A stretch of 64,000 bases of DNA from an uncultured Oscillospiraceae bacterium. Its GTDB lineage: Bacteria; Bacillota; Clostridia; Oscillospirales; Acutalibacteraceae. Below are positions 48,334-57,037 of the stretch, one piece after another. The translations under genes were made by a program, and so were the position numbers. The first letter of the stretch is position 1. Each line of letters begins with the position of its first letter. The notes beneath the pieces are model-generated. The model was not told the DNA's origin. It ran no database searches and worked only from the letters and a program-made list of their open reading frames with translations. Where the stretch lies: positions 31,803 to 95,802 of the forward strand of contig CAJJLZ010000007.1 of NCBI GenBank assembly GCA_905192745.1, read 5' to 3'.

Positions 48334-48678
48334 CCGCAGACCTCTTTCCTGGTTTTTGACGTTCCTGCCGGGGCAAACCGCCTGTTTTTCCCGTGGATGC
48401 GTTTATAAATTCCGCAGACCGCCCGGCCAAGGACTCTGCCTGCCTTTTCCGGCGGCGCTGCCGGAAAATATCTGTCGGCATTTCCCCTAACGTGTACATT
48501 ATATCATAGATATTTTTGTTGTCATTTCGCATTATCGCCAAAATTTCACCCGTTTTTTCCTCTTCCGGAGAACAAACCTTCTGTTCCGGCCGGTTTTCGC
48601 CGGTTTTTCTTCGCCGTATCCGTATATTTCCCGCCCGCGGGCGGGGAGCGGAAGCGATTCGGCCCCCCGGCAGTCTCA
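48334..48678. other. Gap with phoH operon promoter
   Basis: 345 bp between phoH and yqfD. It contains the phoH promoter (48498-48525), a ~155-base leader, and no convincing gene on either strand. No obvious terminator follows yqfD. Confidence 0.5.
48498..48525 (-). promoter_or_regulatory. Promoter of phoH-ybeY-dgkA-HTH-era cluster
   Basis: Minus strand ATGACA (48520-48525), 16-base spacer, TATAAT (48498-48503). Confidence 0.55.
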
Positions 48679-49863
48679 TCAGGTACCATCCCCGATCAGG
48701 AGCTGTTCCTCGATGCCGATTTCCTCAATGCAGGTATATACCCCTGTCCGTACATAACAGCCGTCCTTCATTCCGCCGGTTTCCCGCCGGTCGGTGATCT
48801 CCGCGGCCGACAGCTCGTTCTCCACCCGTTCCGCCAGCCGCTGGGCCGCCAGCGCGGCGGCCTCCTCCTCGGTACGGACGATTTCGGTCGGTACGATAAA
48901 CGCATACCGCCGGTTGACGATCCCGACCGGCAGATCGATTCCGCCGGCCCGGAGCATGTGCTTCGTGCTGGTCAGGGCGGTCTGTTCCTCAATCGGGCCG
49001 TCGGTATACAGAGGGATTTCCAGTGTGAACAGCCGCAGGCTGGGCCGGAGCAGCTCCTCCCCGGAGGGCAGAAGCCGGGTCTCCTTCAGCGGGACGCTGA
49101 CCTCCAGCCGCCGTTCGGTCTGCGCCAGGATACGGGCCTGCGAACGGCGGAACACCGGCCCCGCGTTGGTTTCCACCACCCCGCTGACCAGCAGCATCCC
49201 CCGGGCGACCGCGTCCCCCTCCTTCACCAGCGCCTGCCCGGTATAGGTCTGAATGGAGACGATCCGGCCGTCCCGCGCCGCCTTGATGTTGGACGGCTCG
49301 TCGGCATTGGACAGTTCGGGGGTCGGTATGCGCTCCGTTACCTCCACATACGCGACGCTTCCCTTCAGATTCACCACGCACCAGGCGAGATCGGGCAGCT
49401 CCTTCAGCGCCGCGAGCTGCAGGGCGGGGATGTCCAGATCCCCCAGATTCCGGCCTTCCCGCACCCCCAGCGTTTCCATCACCGCGAGGATATCCTCGCT
49501 TTTCACCTTGTCGTTCCCCCGCACCTCGATCACCCATGTACGCTGGGCGAAGAGCTGGAGCACGAGCAGAAAAGCGGCCAGCCCCACGGCGACGCCCGCC
49601 CGCTCGCGGTAGCGGCGCGCCCAGAAGGGCGCGCCGTGCTTTTCGGTCACATGCATCCGCATTCCCGCCTTGCGGGCAGGCGCGCGAAGCTGCCGGTATC
49701 GTTTTGCCGGACAGCAGGCGAACAGGGCTTCTCCCCGGTGCCGCACCCCCCACAGTTCGATTTCCTCCCGCGCCGCCAGATTCAGCAGCCGTTCGGGGAA
49801 ACCGCCTTCCGCCTCCAGCCGCACCCAGCCGAACAGCCAGCGCAGCAGCCATATCAGGAACAT
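48679..49863 (-). CDS. yqfD: Sporulation protein YqfD
   Basis: 394-residue spore-lineage membrane protein. N-terminal MFLIWLLRWLFGWVRLEAEG, one transmembrane helix (about 91-108; VAVGLAAFLLVLQLF), then a POTRA/FtsQ-like extracellular region (TWVIEVRGNDKVKSEDILAVME, GSVAYVEVTERIPTP) and a C-terminal IVNRRYAFIVPTEIVRTEEEA block, all as in YqfD. Known members are sigma-E controlled; no promoter was identifiable. It follows yqfC by 93 bp. Confidence 0.9.
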   Translation of the reverse strand: MFLIWLLRWLFGWVRLEAEGGFPERLLNLAAREEIELWGVRHRGEALFACCPAKRYRQLRAPARKAGMRMHVTEKHGAPFWARRYRERAGVAVGLAAFLLVLQLFAQRTWVIEVRGNDKVKSEDILAVMETLGVREGRNLGDLDIPALQLAALKELPDLAWCVVNLKGSVAYVEVTERIPTPELSNADEPSNIKAARDGRIVSIQTYTGQALVKEGDAVARGMLLVSGVVETNAGPVFRRSQARILAQTERRLEVSVPLKETRLLPSGEELLRPSLRLFTLEIPLYTDGPIEEQTALTSTKHMLRAGGIDLPVGIVNRRYAFIVPTEIVRTEEEAAALAAQRLAERVENELSAAEITDRRETGGMKDGCYVRTGVYTCIEEIGIEEQLLIGDGT

Positions 49864-49956
49864 CGATCCGTCCCGCCTTTCCTTTCCGGAGCGGTTTCCT
49901 CCGGCTTTTATCCGAATACAACGCTGATTGGATGAGTATGATGGGTATGATGGGTA

Positions 49957-50277
49957 TTATGACAGATATTCGACCGATAAAAGGAGCCCTTCGATCACCG
50001 CGCTGTCCTCGGTCATACAGCTCATGCTGAGACCGCGGCCCATAAAACGGACGATCCCGCTTTCCGTGTTCAGCCGGATGAGCTCATCCCCATATTCCAC
50101 AATTCCCCGGCAGCCCTCCACCACCGCCCGCCGGTTTCCCGAAAGCTCAATCCGCGCCGCGCTGCTGAGCGAACCGACCGGCAGCTCCAGCGCCTTTTCC
50201 ACGCGGGAGGGAATATTCAGCGCGCGGACCCGCTCCGGCGTGCGCGGGCCTTTCCGCGCGTGTTTCCGCTGTTTCAT
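49957..50277 (-). CDS. yqfC: Sporulation protein YqfC (YabP/YqfC family)
   Basis: 106 residues; short beta-rich family of sporulation proteins: EKALELPVGSLSSAARIELSG, RAVVEGCRGIVEYGDELIRL, GIVRFMGRGLSM. It is always paired with yqfD. The start at 50277 is set by ATGGAG just upstream, the same arrangement as at era. TTGACC-N17-TATCTG (about 50374-50402, minus) may be its promoter. Confidence 0.88.
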   Translation of the reverse strand: MKQRKHARKGPRTPERVRALNIPSRVEKALELPVGSLSSAARIELSGNRRAVVEGCRGIVEYGDELIRLNTESGIVRFMGRGLSMSCMTEDSAVIEGLLLSVEYLS

Positions 50278-50520
50278 GGTAATCTCCATTCTTTCGCAAG
50301 TATTGGAATCTCCGGCTTTTTCCCGCGGCAGGACCGGCGCTTCCGCCCGCCGGCTTCCGCGATTGTCCCGTCAGATAAAAATATGCAGGCGGATGGTCAA
50401 TAATTCGGGCGGACAAACATAGGATTAAGTAAACGCGGAAAGATTGAGAGACCAAAAGGCACCGAAAAAACGGCGGAGGGGCTGTTTTCCCGCCCGTTTC
50501 GGAAAGGACGGAGGAAATTC

Positions 50521-51702
50521 ATGTTTGTCAAAACCATCCGAAAATCCACGCTGACCGCCTGCGCTCTGCTCGCCGTCTGCGCCGGGGCGGGGGCGGCGCT
50601 GCTGTCCTGGCCGCAGGCGGCGGCCTCCGGCATCAGCCGGGGACTGTCCATCTGCTCCTCGATTATCATCCCGTCGCTGTTTCCCTTTCTCGTACTGGCC
50701 GGTTTTCTGGTGAAAGCCGGTCTCAGCGAAACCATCGGGCGGCGGCTGGAACGGCCGACCCGCTTTTTCTTCGGCCTGCCGGGCTGCTGCGCGGCGGGCA
50801 TCCTGATCGGCTTGATCGGGGGGTATCCGGCGGGCGGGATCGCCGTGGGGGAGCTGGTGGAAAAGGGCGCGATCACCCGCGCGCAGGGGCGGCGGATGCT
50901 CTGCTTCTGCGTAAACGGGGGTCCGGCCTTCCTTATCAGTGCGGTAGGGGCCGGGATGCTGGGCAGCGTGGGGTACGGCGCGCTGCTGTACGCCGCCCAT
51001 ATCGCCGCCTCTCTCCTTCTGGGCGTCCTGCTCCGGATCGGGGATACGGCGGACGGGGAGCCGCCCGCCTCCCCAAAGCGGGCGGTCCCCCGTCCCTCCC
51101 CCGCCTCCGCCTTTGTGGAAGCGGTCAACGCGGCCTGCCTCTCCATGCTGACCATGTGCGGCTTTATTGTGCTGTTCGCCGCCCTGCTCTCTCTGGCGGA
51201 CGGAAGCGGCCTGTCCGCCGGGCTGAGCCGCGCCCTGTCCGCGCCTCTGGAAGCTCTGGGACTGGACGGTTCCATCGCCGCCTGTCTGCTTCCCTGCCTG
51301 CTGGAGGTAAGCTGCGGCAGCGTGGAGGCCGCGCACGCCGGGGTGACCGCGCCGCTCCTGTTGGGGATGACGCTGGGCTGGGGCGGACTGTCCGTCCACT
51401 GTCAGGTCGCCGCCGCTCTGCACGAACACCGGCTGGTCGGAAAGGGCTTTTTCATCAGCCGGCTTCTCCACGCCCTGCTCGGCGGGATTTTCAGCGTGCT
51501 GCTTTTCCGGTTTGTTCCGGTCTCCGCCGCCGTTTTCCGACCGTCGGCCGAGGCGGTCGTCGCCCCGTATTCCAGTTCCGCCGGCGCATCCGCCGCCCTG
51601 CTTGGGATGTGCGCGCTGTTTCTGCTCACCGCCGCCGGCCGGCCGGAGGAACGGTGCCGAATCTCCCGGAGAGGGGAACGGCGGTTCGGCGGGAACCCGT
51701 AA
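50521..51702 (+). CDS. ylbJ: Sporulation integral membrane protein YlbJ
   Basis: 393-residue polytopic membrane protein with the nucleoside-recognition (Gate) domain: SLFPFLVLAGFLVKAGL, GLIGGYPAGGIAVGELV, CVNGGPAFLISAVG, and the second repeat LLEVSCGSVEAAHAG. About nine to ten helices. YlbJ is needed for heat-resistant spores in B. subtilis. AGGAGG precedes the ATG. Divergent from yqfC. A 24-codon ORF (MMLSGKIS...) after GGAGA lies just downstream at 51753-51827; it may be only a leader. Confidence 0.88.
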   Translation: MFVKTIRKSTLTACALLAVCAGAGAALLSWPQAAASGISRGLSICSSIIIPSLFPFLVLAGFLVKAGLSETIGRRLERPTRFFFGLPGCCAAGILIGLIGGYPAGGIAVGELVEKGAITRAQGRRMLCFCVNGGPAFLISAVGAGMLGSVGYGALLYAAHIAASLLLGVLLRIGDTADGEPPASPKRAVPRPSPASAFVEAVNAACLSMLTMCGFIVLFAALLSLADGSGLSAGLSRALSAPLEALGLDGSIAACLLPCLLEVSCGSVEAAHAGVTAPLLLGMTLGWGGLSVHCQVAAALHEHRLVGKGFFISRLLHALLGGIFSVLLFRFVPVSAAVFRPSAEAVVAPYSSSAGASAALLGMCALFLLTAAGRPEERCRISRRGERRFGGNP

Positions 51703-51868
51703 GTCCCGTAAAAAATCCGCGGAATCCGTAGAAAAAGAAAGGAGAATATGCTATGATGTTGTCAGGGAAAATCAGCGCGGCCGAATCCGGCGGGCATAGA
51801 ATCCGGTTGGGCGGTGCTGCGCTGTGAGGAACACGGAGCCCGAAGGGCTTGATGAAAGGGAGATAGCC

Positions 51869-52087
51869 ATGCGGCGCAAGCTATACGGCAACAACATACC
51901 GGCCACCTGCGAACACTGCCTGCACGGCAGACGCTCATCCGATCACAAGGCGGTTCTCTGCTCTAAAAAGGGCGTGATGCCGCTGTACCATCACTGCCGC
52001 AAATTTGTTTATGACCCGCTCAAGCGCATCCCCTTCCGCCAGCCGAAGCTGCAGGAATATTCGGAAGAGGATTTTCAGTTGGAATAA
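51869..52087 (+). CDS. Small Cys4 protein of unknown function
   Basis: 72 residues, basic. Four cysteines (C14, C17, C31, C43; CEHCLHGRR, VLCSKKGV, HHCRKFVYDP) suggest a zinc or Fe-S knuckle. The C-terminus is RIPFRQPKLQEYSEEDFQL. I recall similar short Clostridial proteins but cannot name a function. GGGAGA lies seven bases before the ATG at 51869; a GTG/ATG further upstream is less likely. Followed by a terminator. Confidence 0.7.
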   Translation: MRRKLYGNNIPATCEHCLHGRRSSDHKAVLCSKKGVMPLYHHCRKFVYDPLKRIPFRQPKLQEYSEEDFQLE

Positions 52088-52122
52088 AGCCGGGTGTTTG
52101 AAAAAAGCCGCCCGTTCAGGCC

Positions 52123-52163
52123 AAAAGGGACCGCCGCAGAAAATCTGCGGCGGTCCCTTTTCT
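52123..52163. terminator. Bidirectional terminator
   Basis: AAAAGGGACCGCCGCAGA and its complement, T-flanked, between convergent genes. Confidence 0.85.
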
Positions 52164-52170
52164 TCTTTTC

Positions 52171-53076
52171 TTATCCGAAAAACGCCTGTGCCCAGTAATA
52201 CCGGCCGCCGCTTTCATAGCAGCCCACGCCGATATACCGAAGCCCCGGAGTGAGGATGTTTTTCCGGTGTCCTTCCGAATTCATCCAGCCCTCCATCACC
52301 TTTGCCGGCGTCGCGTAACCGGCGGCGATATTTTCCGCTTTCGTACCGTTCCAGTCCGGGAACGCCGTGAAGCAGCTGCTGCCGTCCGGCCGGGTATGGC
52401 TGAAGGAACGCACGATCTCCTGACTGCGGAGGCGGGCGGTATCCCGCAGTTCGGTGGAAACCGAGAGGGCGGAAAGCCCCTGCTTCGCCCGTTCCTCGTT
52501 CACCAGCCGGACCACCTCATTCTCAAACGCCGCCTGAAACCCCGCGTCGCTGGAGGCGGCGGTAGTCCGTGTTGTCGGCGTGGTTGTACGCTTCGTCGTA
52601 CCGGCGGTAGTGCCGGCTGTGGTCGGCCGGGCTGTGGTCGCCCTAGTCGTGGTCGTGGTCGCGGCCGTCGTCCGGCGGGCGGTGGTGCTTGCCGTGGACG
52701 CAGCGGCGGCGGTGGTGGTACGGCGGGCGGTGGTTTTCGGCACAACGGAGGCGGACGGTTCGTTCCGGGTGCTCTTTGTGTCTTCGTCTTTGCCCGCTGT
52801 ATTCTCCTTTTTCTCCTTTTGGGGCGCTTCCGTCGGCTGGGCCGATTCCGTTTCCCCCGTTTCGGCGGGGGCCGTCGTCGGCGCGGCGGAGGCGTCCGTC
52901 CCGTCCGTCAGCGGCTCTGCGGAGGAAACGGATGGGAAGACGGAGGAATCGGCTTCGGAGGAAGCCGCGTCCCCGTCGGGCGAAAGCGGCGCCGCCGTTC
53001 CGCAGCCGGCGAGGGTCAGGAACAACGCGGCGAAAGCCGCCGCAAAGAGGTTTCTGGGAAACAGTTTGAACTTCAT
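52171..53076 (-). CDS. CAP/SCP-domain lipoprotein with Thr-rich stalk
   Basis: 301 residues. Lipoprotein signal (LFLTLAGC), an acidic/Ser-rich region (24-70), a Lys/Glu stretch, then a long Thr/Ala/Arg stalk (about 105-175; many TTA, TTR and TTTTT units), and a C-terminal CAP domain (about 182-301). The CAP core is present: EVVRLVNEERAKQGLSALS, ARLRSQEIVRSFSHTRPDGS, AENIAAGYATPAKVMEGWMNSEGHRKNIL, YIGVGCYESGG. Its His/Glu cavity residues look intact. It resembles YkwD-type proteins, found at spore or cell surfaces. AAGGAAGG precedes the ATG. Confidence 0.9.
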   Translation of the reverse strand: MKFKLFPRNLFAAAFAALFLTLAGCGTAAPLSPDGDAASSEADSSVFPSVSSAEPLTDGTDASAAPTTAPAETGETESAQPTEAPQKEKKENTAGKDEDTKSTRNEPSASVVPKTTARRTTTAAAASTASTTARRTTAATTTTTRATTARPTTAGTTAGTTKRTTTPTTRTTAASSDAGFQAAFENEVVRLVNEERAKQGLSALSVSTELRDTARLRSQEIVRSFSHTRPDGSSCFTAFPDWNGTKAENIAAGYATPAKVMEGWMNSEGHRKNILTPGLRYIGVGCYESGGRYYWAQAFFG

Positions 53077-53182
53077 AGAGGATTCCTTCCTTTCGTACAC
53101 GGTCGTTTCGCCGGCATGCCGGAAACGGATATTTCCGCTTTTCGGCCGCCGGCTATGCGTCATGGGCGATCGGTTCGTGTTC

Positions 53183-53211
53183 AGTATATCGGACCGCGGC
53201 GGAGGAAACAA
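53183..53211 (-). promoter_or_regulatory. CAP lipoprotein promoter
   Basis: Minus strand TTGTTT (53206-53211), 17-base spacer, TATACT (53183-53188). Confidence 0.55.
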
Positions 53212-53340
53212 GGGGGAGAACACTGGAAATTTATATGTTATATACATTGTTATATATTTAAATAATCGTTTACACCTGTTTATCATCCGTCAACCGGAAA
53301 ACACCGCCTTTTTCGCGGGGAGAGGCCCGGTCATCCGGAC

Positions 53341-53388
53341 AAAAAGCGGCCGCTGTGCATCTGTAATGCAGCAGCGGCCGCTTTTTTC
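53341..53388 (-). terminator. Terminator after XRE gene 53423
   Basis: AAAAAGCGGCCGCTG pairs with CAGCGGCCGCTTTTTT; inner TGCAT/ATGCA stem. T runs on both strands. Confidence 0.85.
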
Positions 53389-53422
53389 TGAATTTTTCCG
53401 GTTTTATTTGTTAAAGGAACGC

Positions 53423-53737
53423 CTACAGACTGACAAAACAGGGGTGCGACTCGATTTCGGGTATTTCGTCAGGGCAGGGATCGTCCCATGCCGCGCCGAC
53501 CGGCAGCATACCCTCTGTAATATGACGGCAAAGCAGCCAGTTTATCGGGACCTGGAAAAGCTCCGCCAGCTCCAGCAGCTGAAGCGTCCCCGGAAGCCGA
53601 TGGCCGCGTTCCCAGGAGGCATAGGTATCCCGGCTGAGCTCCATCATATCCGCCGTTTCTCTTTGGGAATACCCCCGTTCCATCCGGATCGTCCGCAAAT
53701 TTTCGGCAAACTGTTCCGCCGACTGGATATGCTGCAT
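53423..53737 (-). CDS. XRE-family regulator (small)
   Basis: 104 residues. HTH_3 domain at about 8-63 (LRTIRMERGYSQRETADMMELSRDTYASWERGHRLPG), then LAELFQVPINWLLCRH and an acidic tail (WDDPCPDEIPEIESHPCF). The start at 53737 is set by GGGAGG. It is divergent from another XRE gene at 53948; both may recognise sites in the 210-bp gap. Confidence 0.85.
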   Translation of the reverse strand: MQHIQSAEQFAENLRTIRMERGYSQRETADMMELSRDTYASWERGHRLPGTLQLLELAELFQVPINWLLCRHITEGMLPVGAAWDDPCPDEIPEIESHPCFVSL

Positions 53738-53821
53738 AACCAACCGCCTCCCATAAATCGCCGCGCTCCCCGGCGGCTGTTTTTATCGGCTGAGGAGCCG
53801 TGTAAATAAGCAACAATTACT

Positions 53822-53849
53822 ATTATAATGAATATTTTTTGGAATTCAA
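53822..53849 (-). promoter_or_regulatory. Promoter of XRE gene 53423
   Basis: Minus strand TTGAAT (53844-53849), 16-base spacer, TATAAT (53822-53827). Confidence 0.55.
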
Positions 53850-53880
53850 TAATATACTATATAACCGCGTTTAAAATTCA

Positions 53881-53909
53881 TTGAACGTTCCAGAAAAACC
53901 GGGTAATGT
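53881..53909 (+). promoter_or_regulatory. Promoter of XRE gene 53948
   Basis: TTGAAC (53881-53886), 17-base spacer, TAATGT (53904-53909). Confidence 0.5.
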
Positions 53910-53947
53910 GATGGAAGCACACTTTGGGTGAAGAAGGAGGGTCCGCA

Positions 53948-54286
53948 ATGGATGTCAACCAGTTACTCGGCCGGCGGGTCAAGCGAATCCGAAAAGAACT
54001 GGGATTCAGTCAGGAAGAGCTGGCGGAAAGAGCGGACATGAATGTCGCCAACATACGCCAGATTGAAGCCGGCAGAGGCAACCCCACTATGGAAAGCGTC
54101 GCCAAGCTTGCCCGTGCCTTCCAGATTCGTCCCACCGACCTTCTGGATTTCGACCGGGAATACCGGAAGCTGGAGCTTTTTGAGGACGCGGAGCAAATAC
54201 TTCACGATCTGATCGCCCCGCTGAAGCCGGACGAACAGGCTGAAATCATCAGTGTGGTTCAGATGATTGTTTCCACCATGCGGTGA
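53948..54286 (+). CDS. XRE-family regulator
   Basis: 112 residues. Canonical HTH_3 (VKRIRKELGFSQEELAERADMNVANIRQIEAGRGNPTMESVAKLARAF) followed by a helical tail with ELFEDAEQILHDLIAPLKPDE, probably a dimerisation element. AGGAGGG precedes the ATG. Divergent from the XRE gene at 53423. Targets unknown. Confidence 0.88.
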   Translation: MDVNQLLGRRVKRIRKELGFSQEELAERADMNVANIRQIEAGRGNPTMESVAKLARAFQIRPTDLLDFDREYRKLELFEDAEQILHDLIAPLKPDEQAEIISVVQMIVSTMR

Positions 54287-54370
54287 TTGGTTTTAAGAAG
54301 GAGTAAACGTTTTCCCGAATACGGCCTTGGCCGCGCGCGTTAACGCACGCGGCTTCCGTTTTCCATCAAA

Positions 54371-54401
54371 GACGCACCGCCGGACGGCGCGTCTTTTTTT
54401 G
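54371..54401. terminator. Terminator between XRE and DUF47 gene
   Basis: GACGC-CCG / CGG-GCGTC stem with one mismatch, followed by seven Ts. Confidence 0.7.
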
Positions 54402-54412
54402 TCGGTCGCCAA

Positions 54413-55039
54413 TCAGGAATTTTTCATAATCACGCCTTCGACCGCGTTGGCTACATGCTCGCAGGCATCGCAGCATTTTTCCATCCGGTCATAGATTTCC
54501 CGCCAGGTCATCAGTTCAACGGCCTCTTCGCGGCAGGTCATATACAGCCGGCGGACCGCCCGGGTATACAGCGCGTCGCCCTCTTCCTCCAGCCGGTTGA
54601 TTTCTACAATGCTTTCGCTGATGGAGCCGGACTTCCGGAAATTGCGGAACTCGGTCATGGTGATTTTCATCGCCGCGCAGCAGCTTTTTATCACATCCGA
54701 AAACGCGAGCGCTTCCTCCCGAATGGAGAGGACGTTGAACATATACAGCCGGAGCAGCACATCCTCGATCGCGTCGGTCACGTCGTCCAGTTCCTGCGAG
54801 AGAAGGAGGATATCCTCCCTCTCGATCGGCGTGATAAAGGCCCGGGCCAGCGCCCGGTTCATATCGTGCTTGGCCAGATCGGCGGCATGTTCCGCCACAT
54901 GGATTTCCTTCATCCGTTCCTGCAAAGTATCCGGATCAAAGGAAACCAAGGTTTCGTGCAGGATCTCCGCCGCCTGCATGGAATATTCCGCCGCGCGGAT
55001 AAAGGCCCCAAAATAATCGAATTCCTGTTTCCGAGCCAT
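54413..55039 (-). CDS. DUF47 / PhoU-like Pit accessory protein
   Basis: 208-residue all-helical protein of the DUF47 family, usually paired with Pit phosphate transporters and thought to regulate them. Metal-binding-like repeats are ERMKEIHVAEHAADLAKHDMNRAL, ILLLSQELDDVTDAIEDVLLRL, INRLEEEGDALYTRAVRRLY and MEKCCDACEHVANAVEGV. Start 55039 is preceded by GGAAAGGACGGAAG. It is 91 bp downstream of pit, same strand. Confidence 0.92.
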   Translation of the reverse strand: MARKQEFDYFGAFIRAAEYSMQAAEILHETLVSFDPDTLQERMKEIHVAEHAADLAKHDMNRALARAFITPIEREDILLLSQELDDVTDAIEDVLLRLYMFNVLSIREEALAFSDVIKSCCAAMKITMTEFRNFRKSGSISESIVEINRLEEEGDALYTRAVRRLYMTCREEAVELMTWREIYDRMEKCCDACEHVANAVEGVIMKNS

Positions 55040-55130
55040 ATGGCTTCCGTCCTTTCCCGGCGAGCGTCCGCCCGGAGCGCCCGCCATTCCCGTGTCTTTT
55101 TCCGCCGGATACGGCGGTTTGGATGTGTCG

Positions 55131-56183
55131 TCAGAAAAGCCAGAGGAACAAGCGGGCCACCAGCAGACCGATCAGCCCGCAGCCCGGGAAGGTCAGCACC
55201 CAAGTGAGCACCATTTCCTTCACCACGCCCCAGTTGACCGAGGAAAGCCTCTTGGCCGCGCCGACGCCCATAATCGCCGTCGTCTTGGTATGGGTGGTAC
55301 TGACCGGTACGCCGGTCAGGGAGGACAGCAGCAAACAACAGGCGGCCGCCAGATCTGCCGAAAAGCCCTGATAGGTTTCCAGCTTGACCATATCCATCCC
55401 CACCGCCTTGATGATCCGGTAACCGCCGATGGAGGTGCCGATCGCCATCACGGCCGAGCAGAGCACCATCAGCCAGAGGGGGATGGTGAACTCGGTCACG
55501 TTGGCTTGTCCGCGGGTAAGGAACATGCCGAGCAGGAACACGCCCATGAATTTCTGGCCGTCCTGCGCGCCGTGCATGAAGGCCATCGCCGCGCCGCCGC
55601 CGATCTGCGCCCCGCGGAAAAACCGGGTGGTTTTCCGCCGGTCGAAGCCCCGGCAGGTGAAAACGGTGAGCTTGGCGGCGATCCACCCGAAAGAAAAGCC
55701 GAGGACGGTGGAAAGCGCCAGACCGTACAGCACCTTGACCCATTCCGCCCCGTTGATGCCGCCCATCCCGCCCTGAAGCGCGATGGCCGCACCGGAAAGC
55801 CCGGCGATCAGCGCATGGCTTTCACTGGTGGGAATGCCGAAATACCAGGCGGCCACCGCCCAGACCACAATGGCGAACAGCGCCGCGCACAGCGCGATCA
55901 GCGCCTCGTGGGGATCGCCGCCGAAATCCACCATATTATAGATGGTTTCCGCCACGGTGGCATTGATCAGGGTCATGACCAGCACACCGAGAAAATTGAA
56001 CACCGCCGCCATCATAATAGCGGCGCGCGGCCCCATCGCCCGGGTGGAAACGCAGGTGGCGATCGCGTTGGGCGCGTCGGTCCAGCCGTTGACAAAAATG
56101 ACGCCCAGCGTCAGGATGACCGTAATCAGCAGAACCGGATTCGACGCTGTTTCCGACAGAAAATCCAGGAACGTAGGGGTCAT
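55131..56183 (-). CDS. pit: Inorganic phosphate transporter (PiT family)
   Basis: 350-residue symporter for phosphate (metal-phosphate with H+/Na+). Duplicated signature motifs GWTDAPNAIATCVSTRAMGP and GVPVSTTHTKTTAIMGVGAAK mark the two halves; FMHGAQDGQKFMGVF is the central conserved block. About nine to ten helices. GAGGAG precedes the ATG. Forms an operon with the DUF47 gene. Confidence 0.95.
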   Translation of the reverse strand: MTPTFLDFLSETASNPVLLITVILTLGVIFVNGWTDAPNAIATCVSTRAMGPRAAIMMAAVFNFLGVLVMTLINATVAETIYNMVDFGGDPHEALIALCAALFAIVVWAVAAWYFGIPTSESHALIAGLSGAAIALQGGMGGINGAEWVKVLYGLALSTVLGFSFGWIAAKLTVFTCRGFDRRKTTRFFRGAQIGGGAAMAFMHGAQDGQKFMGVFLLGMFLTRGQANVTEFTIPLWLMVLCSAVMAIGTSIGGYRIIKAVGMDMVKLETYQGFSADLAAACCLLLSSLTGVPVSTTHTKTTAIMGVGAAKRLSSVNWGVVKEMVLTWVLTFPGCGLIGLLVARLFLWLF

Positions 56184-56334
56184 GAAACCGCTCCTCTCAA
56201 GGCCCTTGCACCGTTTATGGCTGTTTGAAAACAGAGAACGACCGGCTTTTCGCAGCGGGCGGGCGCGGGAATCCCGAACGCAGCCGCCGTTTGCCGTGAG
56301 AAAGAGGATCGTTCCGTTTTCAAACCGCCCCTGT

Positions 56335-56351
56335 TTAACGGAATATTAACA
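56335..56351. promoter_or_regulatory. Possible Pho-type direct repeat near pit promoter
   Basis: TTAACG (56335) and TTAACA (56346) repeat at 11-base spacing, as in PhoP boxes. They lie 18-34 bases downstream of the pit -10 box (TATACT, minus 56369-56374; -35 TTTTCA at 56392-56397), so a bound protein would block. Weak; two half sites only. Confidence 0.3.
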
Positions 56352-56368
56352 AAGGCGTGTACGGGTCT

Positions 56369-56397
56369 AGTATAACGGTTTTCTTTCCGGCTGAAAA
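56369..56397 (-). promoter_or_regulatory. pit-DUF47 promoter
   Basis: Minus strand TTTTCA (56392-56397), 17-base spacer, TATACT (56369-56374). Confidence 0.45.
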
Positions 56398-56486
56398 GCC
56401 CTGATTTCAAATTTTTCTATTTTTGCTAAAACTCCCCGCCGTTCGACAGGATTTCTCCACGCTTCACAATACGAAACGGCGCGGCC

Positions 56487-57035
56487 CTATTCCTGCCGGT
56501 CCGCGCCGTTTTCCCCGCCATTCTCTACCGGCCGCCACGCCTGTCCGAACTTCACATCGCGGAAAAGCGCGGCAAGCCCGGTGATCTGCTTCAGACGGAG
56601 GATCTCATCCTTATCCATGCCCAGGTGCTTGGATATCCAGGCGTCGGAGCGGCCCAGTTCATGAAGCTCCTTGATAATGTTGCTCATCAGATCCACGTCG
56701 TGGGAGCCGCGGGCGCGGTTGTGACGGATCGTACTTGCCATGCGGTGGTCCAGCGGCTTGTCGATCACGGATACCGGAAGCTTCCCGCCCTCCCGTTCAT
56801 AAATGTCCGGGTAATCGAGCATGATGCGGTACCGGTGAAAACCGTCAACGATCACATAGACGTCCTTCGCTTTGGCGTAATAGCAAACAATCGGCATGGT
56901 ATAGCCGTCTTCCTTAATGCTGTCATACAGCAGCTTCAGCTCCACCGGCGCGACGGCGTTGGGATTGTAGGTATTCGGTTTTATTTTTTCGATGGGAACG
57001 GCTATCACATGATAAGCCGGGCTTTCATACGACAT
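56487..57035 (-). CDS. ibrB: IbrB-like ParB-domain protein
   Basis: 182 residues. ParB/Srx-type fold: VPIEKIKPNTYNPN (ParB box I-like), LYDSIKEDGYTMPIVCYY, and the nucleotide-site motif VIVDGFHRYRIM (residues 64-68 DGFHR), nearer to the DG.HR of free-serine kinase than to the ERR.RA of ParB. Then NRARGSHDVDLMSNII, typical of IbrB, and a helical C-terminus with a KLG-type HTH (WISKHLGMDKDEILRLKQ). Start: ATG 57035 has GGAG at seven bases; ATG 57041 overlaps the ibrA stop as ATGA. Translational coupling with ibrA is clear. Function not established outside E. coli Ibr. Confidence 0.85.
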   Translation of the reverse strand: MSYESPAYHVIAVPIEKIKPNTYNPNAVAPVELKLLYDSIKEDGYTMPIVCYYAKAKDVYVIVDGFHRYRIMLDYPDIYEREGGKLPVSVIDKPLDHRMASTIRHNRARGSHDVDLMSNIIKELHELGRSDAWISKHLGMDKDEILRLKQITGLAALFRDVKFGQAWRPVENGGENGADRQE

Positions 57036-57037
57036 AC

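Larger units (their letters stand above)
53077..53422. other. Gap with CAP-gene promoter and a palindrome
   Basis: 346 bp without a gene. Holds the CAP promoter (53183-53211), a CCGGCATGCCGG palindrome with partly complementary flanks (53103-53126) in the leader, an AT-rich stretch (53228-53265) and the terminator of the XRE gene at 53341. Confidence 0.5.

Noticed and set aside
49925..49962. GATGGGTAT-type repeat after yqfC
   Set aside because: Only three imperfect 9-base units between yqfC and yqfD; too weak to call.
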